The translations under genes and the position numbers were made by a program. The notes under the pieces are model-generated. The model saw only the letters and a program-made list of their open reading frames with translations. It was not told the DNA's origin and did no database searches. A stretch of DNA of 64,000 nt from Microglena sp. YARC (Eukaryota > Chlorophyta > Chlorophyceae > Chlamydomonadales > Chlamydomonadaceae): positions 45,685,726 to 45,749,725 of the forward strand of contig CM039465.1 of assembly GCA_022414725.1 (NCBI GenBank), read 5' to 3'. This document shows, piece after piece, positions 41,731 to 51,199 of this stretch; positions within the stretch are counted from its first letter, which is position 1; each line of letters begins with the position of its first letter.

Positions 41731-42518
41731 CCCTGACTTTGACTGACACCCCCCCTCCTAGACCCCAACAACTAGTCACCCCCGTCAGCAAGGCCTCCAT
41801 GAACGCCACCAGAAAGGCCATTGAAGAAACGCACACTACCTTCTTCATGGAACACACCCAAACCATCAGGGACTGGTGGGACCAGGCCACCAACCTCATA
41901 GGAGACAATTCCCTCCCATCCCACCTCCACCAAGTCAAACACACTCTCCTTGCAAAAGGATTAGACCTCAACCATCCCAGCAACCAGATTATGGAACCTA
42001 TTAGAATGGCCCTCACCACTATGTTTGACACCTGCCCTACCAGGAACCAAATCCCAGGGCACTTCCTTGACAGAAAGAAGAGCAAAGCCCACGCCAAAAT
42101 CAACTCCCATATCCAACAGCTTAAGACGTACAGGAAACTCCTAACCACCGACCCCAACTCTTATCACACTGCCCATTCTACTCTCCTAGAAACATGCCAT
42201 AACCATCCCAACACCCTCACCCATATCAAGCTTGCCTCAGACCATGCCTCCCTTTTGGCTGCAATCAATATATCCCTCGACGAGGCCCTCCCTGCCCTCC
42301 GGAGAATCCTCACGAACAGCAGACAAACAGCTACCGCCACTGGCAAAGCAGCCTTCATGACCCAGCTATCCAACAAACCTAAACAAGCCCACAGAAACAT
42401 CTTCAAAACTTCGGAGAATCCGAGGTCACCCCAGACTCTCCAAGACCCCACCACTGGCCAGCACAAAACGTCCACTAAAGACCTCCTGGACATCTTGGGG
42501 AGCACATGGGACACATGA
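41731..42518 (+). CDS. Dualen region between APE and RT
   Basis: Helical sequence in the same frame, with 'KKSKAHAKINSHIQQLKTYR', 'DHASLLAAINISLDEALPAL' and 'QLSNKPKQAHRNIFKTSENP'. It corresponds to the spacer that precedes RT in APE-type LINEs. The frame ends at the TGA 42,516-42,518 after a frameshift near 42,500. Confidence 0.7.
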
Positions 42519-42519
42519 T

Positions 42520-44985
42520 GGCCCCCCTCACCACACGTGCACCGGCAAATACCTACCCCAGGACAGACAGATCCCCCCCCCTCCATGGGCCTCCCTGCTA
42601 GACACATTCTCCCTAGAAACCAAGGCCCAACCCCACCAACACTCCAACCCCATCCTACCCTACCTCATGGAGTTCTCTAATAACCAAACATGCATCCAAC
42701 ACGTAGCAAAAAGCAAACAGGCTGGCCCAGACGGAATCCCCAATGAACTACTAACCTGCCTCCCTTGGTCTTGGCACCACACCATACATAAAATGTTTGG
42801 GCTTATGTGGATCACCGGCTACACCCCTATGTGCTGGAAGACCTCCAACACCATCATGCTTTACAAGAAAGGAGACCCCACCCAAGCCAACCACTACAGA
42901 CCTATTGGCCTCAACAACACGATGGGTAAATTGTGGACTAACATGGTTACAACAGTGATGTCCAAACACTTGGATCAATACCAAGTCCTCAGTGACTCCC
43001 AAGAGGGATTCAGACAGAACAGAAGCACCCATAGGCAGCTCACCCACCTCCTACATGACATCGAGGATGCGGCCCACTCTAAAAGATACCTGTTCGCTGC
43101 CTACTTTGACTTCTCATCTGCCTTTAATATGGTGGACCATGACAAGCTGCTCCAAACTATGTACGACCTTGGAATCCCGGTAGATGTCATTGAAACAGTG
43201 AAAGGAATTTACAACGGGGCTACCACCCACATGTACCTCAACAACACCCAAGGCAAACCCATTCAAATCACAAGAGGCACCATCCAAGGTGACACCCTCT
43301 CCCCCCTACTCTTCATCATCTTCATCGAACCTCTCCTCAGATGGGTACAAGCTGGGGGCAGAGGATACAAGCAAGGCATAACCTCAACATCCAATATTGA
43401 CCAAGATAAAACAGGTAGTCTAGGATATGCTGATGACACCAGTGTGGTCACTAACGCAGCAGACGACCTCAAGGTACAATGCCTTAAAGTGCAACAATTC
43501 AGTACTTGGTCTGGGATTCCTCTTAACGGGGGTAAATGCATGATCACTGGCATATTGCATGGCTCCCACCCCAAGGATCCCACCAACCACAAGGCCCTAA
43601 CCAAACTTCTCCACAACACCATCCTCAGTAACGACACATGGGCTACATACCTTCCCCCCAATGAACCATACAAGTATCTAGGGGTGCCGGTTAGCCTCAC
43701 CCTAAACTGGAGACCCCTCATGAAACAAGCCCTGGCCCTCATACATAGTAAAGGACACCAAATCCTCACCACTGCTAAACCGAAAGGCGCCACCCCTCTC
43801 CAATGTCTCAGACTCATCACCACGTGTATTAAACCTGCCATCACCTACCCTATGACTGTAGCACCCTACAGCTATTCAGATATAGGCATCTTAGACAAGG
43901 CCATATGGACCCTGGCTAAAAAATGCTGTGACCTACACCCCTCATTCTCAACTGCTAGTGTCTGCCTCCCCTTGGGACAGGCAGGATTGGGCATCCCCTC
44001 CCTAATGGTGGACTATGCTCAAATTACAGCAGCCCACCTCACTAGGTCCTTCAACGACACCGGGAAACTAGGCAGGCTAACTACAGCCCTCCTCCACAAA
44101 GAAGCTGCTATGCTCCAGGGTATGGATCCTCTTACCTTGCCCAGCCACACACTTCAATACTTTACCCTGGCTAAGCAAATGCACATCCTCAAAAGAGCCT
44201 CCATCCAAATCCATATGGAGGACGAAACCCTACTCAAACCCCTTCAAGACTCCCTCCCGGACATACCCGAACACACCATTCCCCCCAATCTTCTCAAAAC
44301 CCTCATCCCCTTGGGCATTACTTCCCTAGCTGACTTTGTGAGCCCTGATGGGACCACAATCATCCCATCCAATACCCTCTCGCACACCTACGGCACAAGA
44401 GTCTCCACTAGGCATAAAGTTGCCCTCAACAGACTCAGCCTACACCTGTGCTCTCCACCCCCACCTGGAAGCCCACCTCAACCCTACTCCTGCCACAGCC
44501 CCCTGCCCTTGGCATCGAGGACCCTCCCCATCCACCTACGCATCCCCCAACGGCACATTACCAAGTTCTCCACATATACTATCAGCCACCAACTTAACAA
44601 CTGGGACACCGCCCCCGTACCGCCCCGACCCTTGACCCCCAATGCCGGCATCCGTACCCCAACCACGACACAGCCCCCCACGCATAATATCGAGGAGATC
44701 CCTGCCTCCAATGCACACATGTGGTGGGCCAGAGAGTCCTATCTTCACCCCACCAAGTATGCTCAAGCCTGGAGCACTGACCCCAAGATTGCTTGGACTG
44801 CCAGAATGCAATTCATCAGAAATGACACCCACAAATGTACTGACGCCTCCTACTACAAACACACACCATCCGTAAGAACAGCCTCCCCGACGACCTGGTG
44901 CATGCTGTCTCTACCCCAGACCTTCTTGCTCCCCCAACCCAGCCAAGCTCCTCCACCTCCTATATGGCAACCAACACAGCCCTGA
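42520..44985 (+). CDS. Dualen reverse transcriptase
   Basis: RT motifs appear in order: 'KQAGPDGIPNELLTCLP', 'NHYRPIGLNNTMGKLW', 'DSQEGFRQNRSTHRQL', 'YFDFSSAFNMVDHDKL' (motif A Asp), 'TRGTIQGDTLSPLLFIIF', 'LGYADDTSVVTNAAD' (motif C, YADD) and 'PLNGGKCMI', followed by a thumb ('YKYLGVPVSL'). The frame is open from about 42,500. The first Met at 42,667 is internal to the domain context, so it is not the true start. It is uninterrupted for about 770 codons past that Met. Confidence 0.95.
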   Translation, partial: GPPHHTCTGKYLPQDRQIPPPPWASLLDTFSLETKAQPHQHSNPILPYLMEFSNNQTCIQHVAKSKQAGPDGIPNELLTCLPWSWHHTIHKMFGLMWITGYTPMCWKTSNTIMLYKKGDPTQANHYRPIGLNNTMGKLWTNMVTTVMSKHLDQYQVLSDSQEGFRQNRSTHRQLTHLLHDIEDAAHSKRYLFAAYFDFSSAFNMVDHDKLLQTMYDLGIPVDVIETVKGIYNGATTHMYLNNTQGKPIQITRGTIQGDTLSPLLFIIFIEPLLRWVQAGGRGYKQGITSTSNIDQDKTGSLGYADDTSVVTNAADDLKVQCLKVQQFSTWSGIPLNGGKCMITGILHGSHPKDPTNHKALTKLLHNTILSNDTWATYLPPNEPYKYLGVPVSLTLNWRPLMKQALALIHSKGHQILTTAKPKGATPLQCLRLITTCIKPAITYPMTVAPYSYSDIGILDKAIWTLAKKCCDLHPSFSTASVCLPLGQAGLGIPSLMVDYAQITAAHLTRSFNDTGKLGRLTTALLHKEAAMLQGMDPLTLPSHTLQYFTLAKQMHILKRASIQIHMEDETLLKPLQDSLPDIPEHTIPPNLLKTLIPLGITSLADFVSPDGTTIIPSNTLSHTYGTRVSTRHKVALNRLSLHLCSPPPPGSPPQPYSCHSPLPLASRTLPIHLRIPQRHITKFSTYTISHQLNNWDTAPVPPRPLTPNAGIRTPTTTQPPTHNIEEIPASNAHMWWARESYLHPTKYAQAWSTDPKIAWTARMQFIRNDTHKCTDASYYKHTPSVRTASPTTWCMLSLPQTFLLPQPSQAPPPPIWQPTQP

Positions 44986-46318
44986 CCCACCTCCTGGGCT
45001 TCAGAGCCCAAAAGAGGAAGGCTAACGAACCCCGAGAAACCCCCCATCACAGATATTGGAGGGTCCAGAAAGCCCCATGTACCATTCTCTGCCACCATCT
45101 CCCTTGTTATATATCTGCTGGCCTCCCCGTGCATTCCCACACCTACTCCTCTGCCACCTCCATTGTGGTCACTTGGTCCCCCGTCCATCTCACAGAGGAA
45201 CAAAACACCCTGCTGGTTGGTCCCACCAGATTCCAGGAACTCCTCCATGCCTACAACACTGAATCTACCCCCAAAGCCGCCACCCCCTCCATTCCGCCCA
45301 GACAAGACCTCCACCTCACTAACCTCCAACAACAAGGACAGTGGGCGGAGGGAGGAGAGTTTGATGCCAAATGGTACAGCGAACTCAGGCAAAACCTCAT
45401 CATTAGCACGTCAGACCACCACCCAGACTGGGATATCCACCCCCCGGCAAATACCACACACAGGCTGGTACACTGAATGACAGGTACCACCACCTCCCCC
45501 CCCAACTCAACAACGGAGACACCACCTACGTCTACTCACCAACAGGCCAATGTGTCGGTCATATACCCCTCTCCCAACTCCACCTCCTCCACCACAGATA
45601 CCATACCACCAAGGCACACTCTCCCCACCTCTGGACCCTCCACAGCACAGGAACATTCGCTGGAGACGTAGCCACCCTCCTATCACAGCACAAAGACACT
45701 ACCATCTCCAATGTCTCCCCTGCCATACACAAAGCTATGTCCACCCTGGGGATGACAACGGACCTTGACACATCACCCCTCCTAATGAGTCCCCACCTCC
45801 CCATGGGCAACACCCCCACCCCCATTGGCCAACTGTTTGGCTTAGGAACCCACTGCTACTCCCAACCTTGGTACGGGGGAAACACACATCTCACCAGCCA
45901 GAACCCTGAAGAGGCCCACAAGGCTGTTCGATGGGCACTAGGCAGTGCCATACATGCTCACACCCTAGATATTCCCGCGTGTACCATCCTCTTGGTCCCA
46001 CACAAACCCACATATGCCCATAACGCCCTCCTAAATCACCCATGGGCTATGGAACTAGCCACTCTGCCTCCCAAGGCCAAACCCCTTACCCCCTCCCTAA
46101 TCTGGACGGGGGGCAAACTCACCCCTGCCAAGAGACACAGAGGAACCTACAAACTCATTGCCATCTCAAACCCAGCTGGCCATGCCAAGTACCTCCACAA
46201 CCCACCCACCACATGGGCCCAAACCATGAGGGACATGGGGGCCACTTCCATCCCACGACCAGGTCCCCCCCCCCTCCCAACTGGGCCTCCCTACCACCCA
46301 CCTACCCAAGGCACTTAG
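44898..46318 (+). pseudogene. Dualen region between RT and RNase H, unrecognised
   Basis: Two overlapping frames (44,898-45,476 and 45,737-46,318) continue the polyprotein after frameshifts. The second reads 'EEAHKAVRWALGSAIHAHTL', 'CTILLVPHKPTYAHNALLNH' and 'RGTYKLIAISNPAGHAKYLH'. The alternation of hydrophobic strands and a conserved-looking Trp suggests a folded domain, but I cannot name it. Confidence 0.5.
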
Positions 46319-46404
46319 CTCCCTCCTTAAGACCATGGCACAACAAACCACCCCCATGCAGATAGACCCCACACCCATAACACCCCCCGTGCTCCCGTGC
46401 ACAC

Positions 46405-46860
46405 ATGCTATCCTACAAGCACCAGGCCTACACAGATGGAAGTGCCATCATAGACAAAGAAGGCGTCCTACGCCTAGGGGCAGGCGTATACTCCCCCAGG
46501 GCCGCTGCACGTTGCCTCCGCATAGACCCTGGCGGACAGGGCATCACTGCCGACATCAATCGCGCGGAACTCGTGGCAATCCAACAAGCACTCATACACT
46601 CCGAAATAGATGAAGAACTCACCATCTACTCCGACAGCTTATGCTCCTTGCAGCTCATTAACCTGCACATTTACCGTCCCAGCAGGACCCGGGAAAACAA
46701 ACACCGCGACCTCCTGCAAGACATCGCCATCCACATTATCAACAGACACAACGCTGCTGCTACCACACGCCTGCTTAAGGTCCGATCTCACTCAGGAATC
46801 GTAGGGAATGACGAGGTAGACACGCTCGCGAAAGAAGCGATTACAGGATACAATGTAATT
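46405..46860 (+). CDS. Dualen RNase H domain
   Basis: The four catalytic acids are visible: Asp in 'AYTDGSAI', Glu in 'INRAELVAIQQAL', Asp in 'TIYSDSLCSLQLI', and Asp in 'GNDEVDTLAKEAI', after the His of 'VRSHSGI'. The domain is about 145 residues long, normal for LINE RNase H. It would remove template RNA after first-strand synthesis. The frame runs on to 47,085, but the downstream part reads out of register. Confidence 0.93.
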
Positions 46861-46999
46861 GGGCCAGTTAAAACAGGGGAACATGCACACCTCAACATGC
46901 ATTGGCCGTCTGTCCAGCCCCCCAAATCTATTAATGGGGACCAGCCCCCCGGCGTCCGGCCAACAATCTCACCAAGGGTATCAAGGCTAACCTCCCCAC

Positions 47000-47409
47000 C
47001 CCCTGCACACCGGGCATGCCAACACCACGGGCGTATACTCCTCCATGTGGGAGCAAGCCAACCCCTTCCTCCTCCCCCAGGCTAGTAATCGTTTCTGGCA
47101 ATCCACCGACATCAAATGGTGGCAAAAAATACAAATCCACAAGGCTAGGTGGGGACGCTTATGGACTAGGAAACTGGCATACAGATACAAACGCCCTATG
47201 GTACCAGCACTAGCCCCCCCTTTGATGATAACTGCCCTCTTTGTCGCAAAGCACAGGACGGAGCTGGCCATATTCTTGCTGGGTGCAGCCACCCTGTCTT
47301 CAAAGGAATGTATATCAACAGACATAATAAGGCGGTCCAACTCATCCAAAAGGCAGTAGCAAAGGAGCTCGGGGGCTCTCCCCATGTACATGGATGCAGG
47401 CACTTGTGA
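47000..47409 (+). pseudogene. Dualen CCHC zinc-finger region
   Basis: One frame gives 'NRFWQSTDIKWWQKIQIHKA' (about 47,085-47,145). A second frame, from 47,224, gives 'CPLCRKAQDGAGHILAGC', then 'YINRHNKAVQLIQKAVAKE' and a stop at 47,407. The CxxC..HxxxxC finger followed by a conserved RHN is the motif that precedes the restriction-like endonuclease in R2/CRE-type LINEs. A frameshift separates the two parts. Confidence 0.8.
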
Positions 47410-47843
47410 AGCGACATCCGACATTCCACAAGACCCCCAACCACTCTCAAAACCCCCTGATCTTCCCCAAGCCCACATGGGATAAATACAGGCCTGATCT
47501 CCTCCTCATTGACGACGAATCCAAACCAAGAAAAGCCTACCTAGTTGAACTGGGCTACTGCTCAAACACTAACCACCAAATCAAATTCCAGGAAAAGAGC
47601 GTTCAGCATAAGGAGCTCCAACGTATCCTTCAACAACAAGGATTCCTTGTCCACTACCTAGTCTTCACAATAGGTACCACTGGTACCATACCAATCACAA
47701 CTCTTACCAATCTCTCCACCTTAGGGATCAGTCGCGAACACGTAGACAAACTCATCTCTAAGCTGCACAGAGAATCTATCGCCTCCTGTACCAGCATTCT
47801 TGCCACACGTCGCATGAAGGAGTCCCTCCCGCCTGGAGGGTGA
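47394..47843 (+). CDS. Dualen restriction-like endonuclease (RLE) domain
   Basis: 'KYRPDLLLID' supplies the PD of a PD-(D/E)XK nuclease. 'KAYLVELGYCSNTNHQIKFQ' supplies the second acidic position, and 'EKSVQHKELQRILQQQG' the downstream Lys region. A strand 'LVHYLVFTIGTTGTIP' follows. This matches the RLE of early-branching LINEs and lies C-terminal to the CCHC finger, as in R2. With the APE domain at 40,983 it makes two endonucleases in one element. It ends at the TGA 47,841-47,843. Confidence 0.75.
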   Translation: MQALVKRHPTFHKTPNHSQNPLIFPKPTWDKYRPDLLLIDDESKPRKAYLVELGYCSNTNHQIKFQEKSVQHKELQRILQQQGFLVHYLVFTIGTTGTIPITTLTNLSTLGISREHVDKLISKLHRESIASCTSILATRRMKESLPPGG

Positions 47844-47930
47844 CACTTACTATGTCTGCCATGGTGACTTTCCCCAGCTGCGGCGTACGGGAGGGTCCCC
47901 TTAACACCACGCCCCTCCAGGCGTTTTTTT
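47844..47930 (+). other. Dualen 3' UTR, SINE-like tail
   Basis: The 87-bp tail reads 'CATGGTGACTTTCCCCAG', then 'GTACGGGAGGGTCCCCTTAA', then 'CGCCCCTCCAGGCGTTT'. It matches the 3' half of the SINEs at 8,536-8,622 and 268-352, apart from a roughly 20-base gap. It is probably the region recognised by the RT. Confidence 0.75.
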
Positions 47931-47943
47931 TCTTTCTACTTGT

Positions 47944-48260
47944 AGAAGAGCAAGACAGGAAGCCCTGGACTGCTTAGTGGCACCGTAATTTATTATCCCT
48001 TTGTTTTCTTCTTGTGACTTCTCATTTGTTAGCTTCTTACCTCCGCCACTGCAAGTGGTTGAGATCTGGGTCCTGCTCTAGGGGGTTTAATACCTACGCC
48101 ACCAAAACGGTGGTTGGGAGTTTGGTTTGTTTGTCCTCGACACACCCCTGATGTAATGGGTTTTTTTGCTTTGTGGGTGCTTTTTTCTTTTTGTGTAAAG
48201 CACAGAGTCGCATACACCCTCGCGGTGTCAAGTAGACTTTAACATGTAATGTAATGTAAT
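47944..48260 (+). mobile_element. LINE-A piece 4: last codons, 3' UTR and ATGTA tail
   Basis: Coding resumes after the Dualen target duplication with 'RRARQEALDCLVAP' and the stop TAA at 47,986-47,988. A 3' UTR of about 250 bp follows, including 'CACCAAAACGGTGGTTGGGAG' in part and 'AAAGCACAGAGTCGCATACA', ending in 'CATG(TAATG)n' at about 48,243-48,260. The same end occurs at 1-128, 20,438-20,644, 27,668-27,709 and 38,027-38,527. Confidence 0.92.
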
Positions 48261-48468
48261 TTTACTATAGTACCCAGTCTTCAGATACACGCCCTAGAGG
48301 TGAAAGCTCAGGATCACAAGGAAGGAAGAATGCTTTGTACCAGACCTGGATGTCCTCCTCATGGGATGAGAGTGGAAAATCTGAGATGCCCAGTAATATC
48401 ATCCAAGACCTCCCTCACAAGGTGGTGCGTAATATGTCTAATGATTTAAAACTTCCTCCCAGTACCTA
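48261..48468 (+). other. Unidentified stretch, possible coding remnant
   Basis: About 205 bp between the LINE-A tail and the X copy. One frame reads 'NALYQTWMSSSWDESGKSEM' and 'PSNIIQDLPHKVVRNMSNDL', with ordinary protein composition. No family is recognised. It is probably the sequence LINE-A originally inserted into, or another TE fragment. Confidence 0.35.
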
Positions 48469-50700
48469 TTAAGGGCGCCTGGAGGCGCGTCCCGAATGAA
48501 ATGATTCGAATCCTTAATTCAATGTGTTTTAATTAATTCAATTGAATTGTATTTAATGTTGTGCTATTTTAATTCGATTTATTCCTTTCTATTTAATATC
48601 ATTAACGTGATTTGAATGCATGTTATTGCTTTATATTGTATCAATTCGAATATGATTAAATTTGAAGGGCGCCTGGAGGCTTTAAATTATTTGAATTCCA
48701 ATGAATCGATTGATGATTTAGCATTGTTAACTATAAAGTGACGAAAAATAGAGTTTTTGAAGGGTTGGTGATTTTTAAGCAGCATTGAACGTTTTTGTAA
48801 TGTAATGAAATGCGTGTATGTAGATTGACTTTTTTTTAAGAATTTGATGCAAGAAAAATGAGGCCAATCAGGTGTCTGGTTGATTTTTACGGAATTTTCA
48901 CAAGTAAAGGTATTGCATGTTTCGGCCCAGCCCAGACGTGAACGGTATGTCCCGTCCTCCTGAACGGGTTTTTGGCCAGCGGCAGGTGGCGAGACTTGCC
49001 CCTGCCCCCGCCTCTGCCCCCGCCCGGTGTCCCCCGCCCGGTGCGCCCCGCCCCGCCCCCGCCCCTGCCCCCGCCCCGCCCGATGGCCCCCGCCCCTGCC
49101 CCACGCACGGCCCTGAGGTGGGGTCCGTGAGCTAATGATAGCATAAGTGCCCTAGGGGAATGTTTCGTCCATTGTGATGCTTACATGTTTCGCCTCCAAT
49201 TTTTGACGACAATTCTGATCCCAAACCTATGTATGCGCACATGTTTAAGTGGTTCAAATTTGAAATGTTTGCTCAAAACACCCTTAAATCAAATTGTTAA
49301 CCGTTAATTGTAGCTTTTGGGCCCAAGCTGAGCTCCTTTTCGTGAATTGCGATGCTCATATGTGCTCTGGTCAGAATTTGTCCGGCATAAATAAGGCTTA
49401 TAATTCATCACAAATATAGAATGTTCAACTTTTTTGATGTTTTTCATAAAACCTGAAAAATTGGTTTGTGACACACGGACGAACGGACATTTGTATGGGG
49501 CTAATCCCTCTTCAAAAAATAAAGGGCGCCTGGAGGCGCGTCCCGAATGAAAATGTTTTAAATAATCTGTATTTAATTAAAATTTTAATTGTTTAATTGT
49601 ATAATTGTTTAATTAAATAAATAAATTGTATTAACTAATGGATAATACGATTAAAATGAATTAATCAAATTCTGTTAAATTGTTTGATTAATTATAAGTT
49701 ATTAATTAATTAACTAATTAATTAAATTATATGTAATTAATCATCAATTGAATTTAATTGTATGAATTAGTTAATGAATGAATGAATGAATGAATTAATT
49801 AAAATTTATCTAATTAATTTGATAGAATCAAAATTGTGTTGTATTGACTTGTATTGCATGCATTTAATTGATTTTAATTGTATTCATTTGAATTCAATAT
49901 ATTTGGATTTAGTTGAATTGAATCGATTTATGTAGCTTCATTTACTACGACAATTGACATTTTGGTTGTTAAATTTGAAGGAGTATTAAACGTGTCTGGA
50001 CTGTCTTGTAGATGGACTTTATTTGCAAGCAGTTGATGCACAGGAAATGTAAACAATTAGAGGTATAGTTGAATTTGTTCGGTCAGCCGCATACAAGCTT
50101 GATGTGGCTTCATTCCCCACATTTATGGCAATTCATTCGGGACCCCGAGGACACAAGCCGCTTGTTGCCTAATACAACATCGTATTACGATTTCGCAGTG
50201 TGATTTGCGGTCGGACACGTGTTTTGCCAATGAGGTTGTAGAGTCGGCTGGGCGTGTCCCTGGCGTGCGTAGGATTGAACACATAGTCTCGACGTGGCAT
50301 CTGAATTATGGTCAACCGCTGGCATTCAAACCACTAAGCAACTAAACCTTGAACACATTAGAAATCACGGGCAGGACATGGGGCAAATAGTCGAGAAATA
50401 GTTGATACGCAGAATGCGAGAAAGTGAGAGGAGGGAGGCTGGGAGTTTCAAAAGTAGTGGAGTAAGTAGGTCCTCATAGCAGAATAAGCTACACAACATT
50501 TGAAAAATTTTGAGAAGGATAATGACCGCTGCAATGCTGATATCTCTAGTCATGCGCACTCCAACTACGAGCCAACTGTTTGAGTGCAGAGTTTGCTGGG
50601 ATCAGTAGCACAGATGGAGAGAGACAAACTAATGTACAATGAGACACGTGGAACCTAGGGGGGTCATCAGAGGCCTAAAGCATACATACTACATATATAA
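48469..50700 (-). repeat. X repeat, copy 4 (inverse, long form)
   Basis: Reverse-complement counterpart of copy 3. The order is terminal GC hairpin 'AAGGGCGCCTGGAGGCGCG' (48,472), AATT-rich spacer, a second partial hairpin (48,667), the C-rich G4-type tract (48,995-49,090), the 300-bp block, the hairpin at 49,524, an AT-rich spacer (49,560-49,930), the GCAAATAAAG block, and the 600-bp part to 'AGGCCTAAAGCATACATAC'. Both long-form copies have this end facing the central TE nest. Confidence 0.8.
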
Positions 50701-50704
50701 TATA

Positions 50705-51195
50705 TATAAACCATGACATGCCATGCTATGGTGCACCATGCCATGCCATACCAATATACTATGCAGGTAGGTACTAACCATACCATGCTCTGCTACACTA
50801 TGCAATCCCACACCATTAGGACGTTGTATCATGCATGCTGGAATACACCATACCATGCCATACACCATGCCATAGCACACCCTACTACCATGCTAATATG
50901 CATGTAGGTTTAAACCATACCATGCCATGCTACACCATGCCATACCACACCAATATACTTTTGTATCATGCATGTTGGTATAACCCATAACATGCCATGC
51001 TATGCTGCACCATGAGAGACCATACCAATATACCATGCTATGCCACACCATGTTATACGACAACATACTACCAAGTTACCATGCATGCAGGTATAAACCA
51101 TAACATGCCATGCTACGCTGCACCATGTCATACAATATCAATAAACCATGCATGTAGGTACAAATCATACCATGCTATGCTACCCTATACCATAG
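50705..51195 (-). repeat. ATGG-rich minisatellite, inverse copy
   Basis: Reverse-complement counterpart of 16,705-17,215: 'CATGCATGTAGGT' and 'CATACCATGCCATGC' units of similar length and order. It again lies between an X copy and the pentanucleotide satellite. Confidence 0.85.
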
Positions 51196-51199
51196 AAAC

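Larger units (their letters stand above)
39226..47930 (+). mobile_element. Dualen/RandI-like LINE with two endonucleases
   Basis: The 8,705-bp insertion is flanked by a 13-bp target duplication, TCTTTCTACTTGT, at 39,213-39,225 and 47,931-47,943. The domain order is cysteine-protease-like, APE endonuclease, RT, unknown region, RNase H, CCHC finger, restriction-like endonuclease. This combination is the signature of Dualen (RandI), first reported in Chlamydomonas reinhardtii. At least six frame changes (near 40,040, 42,510, 44,900, 45,500, 46,350 and 47,000-47,390) show this copy is dead. The 3' end is 'CCAGGCGTTTTTTT', without a long A tail. Confidence 0.88.
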
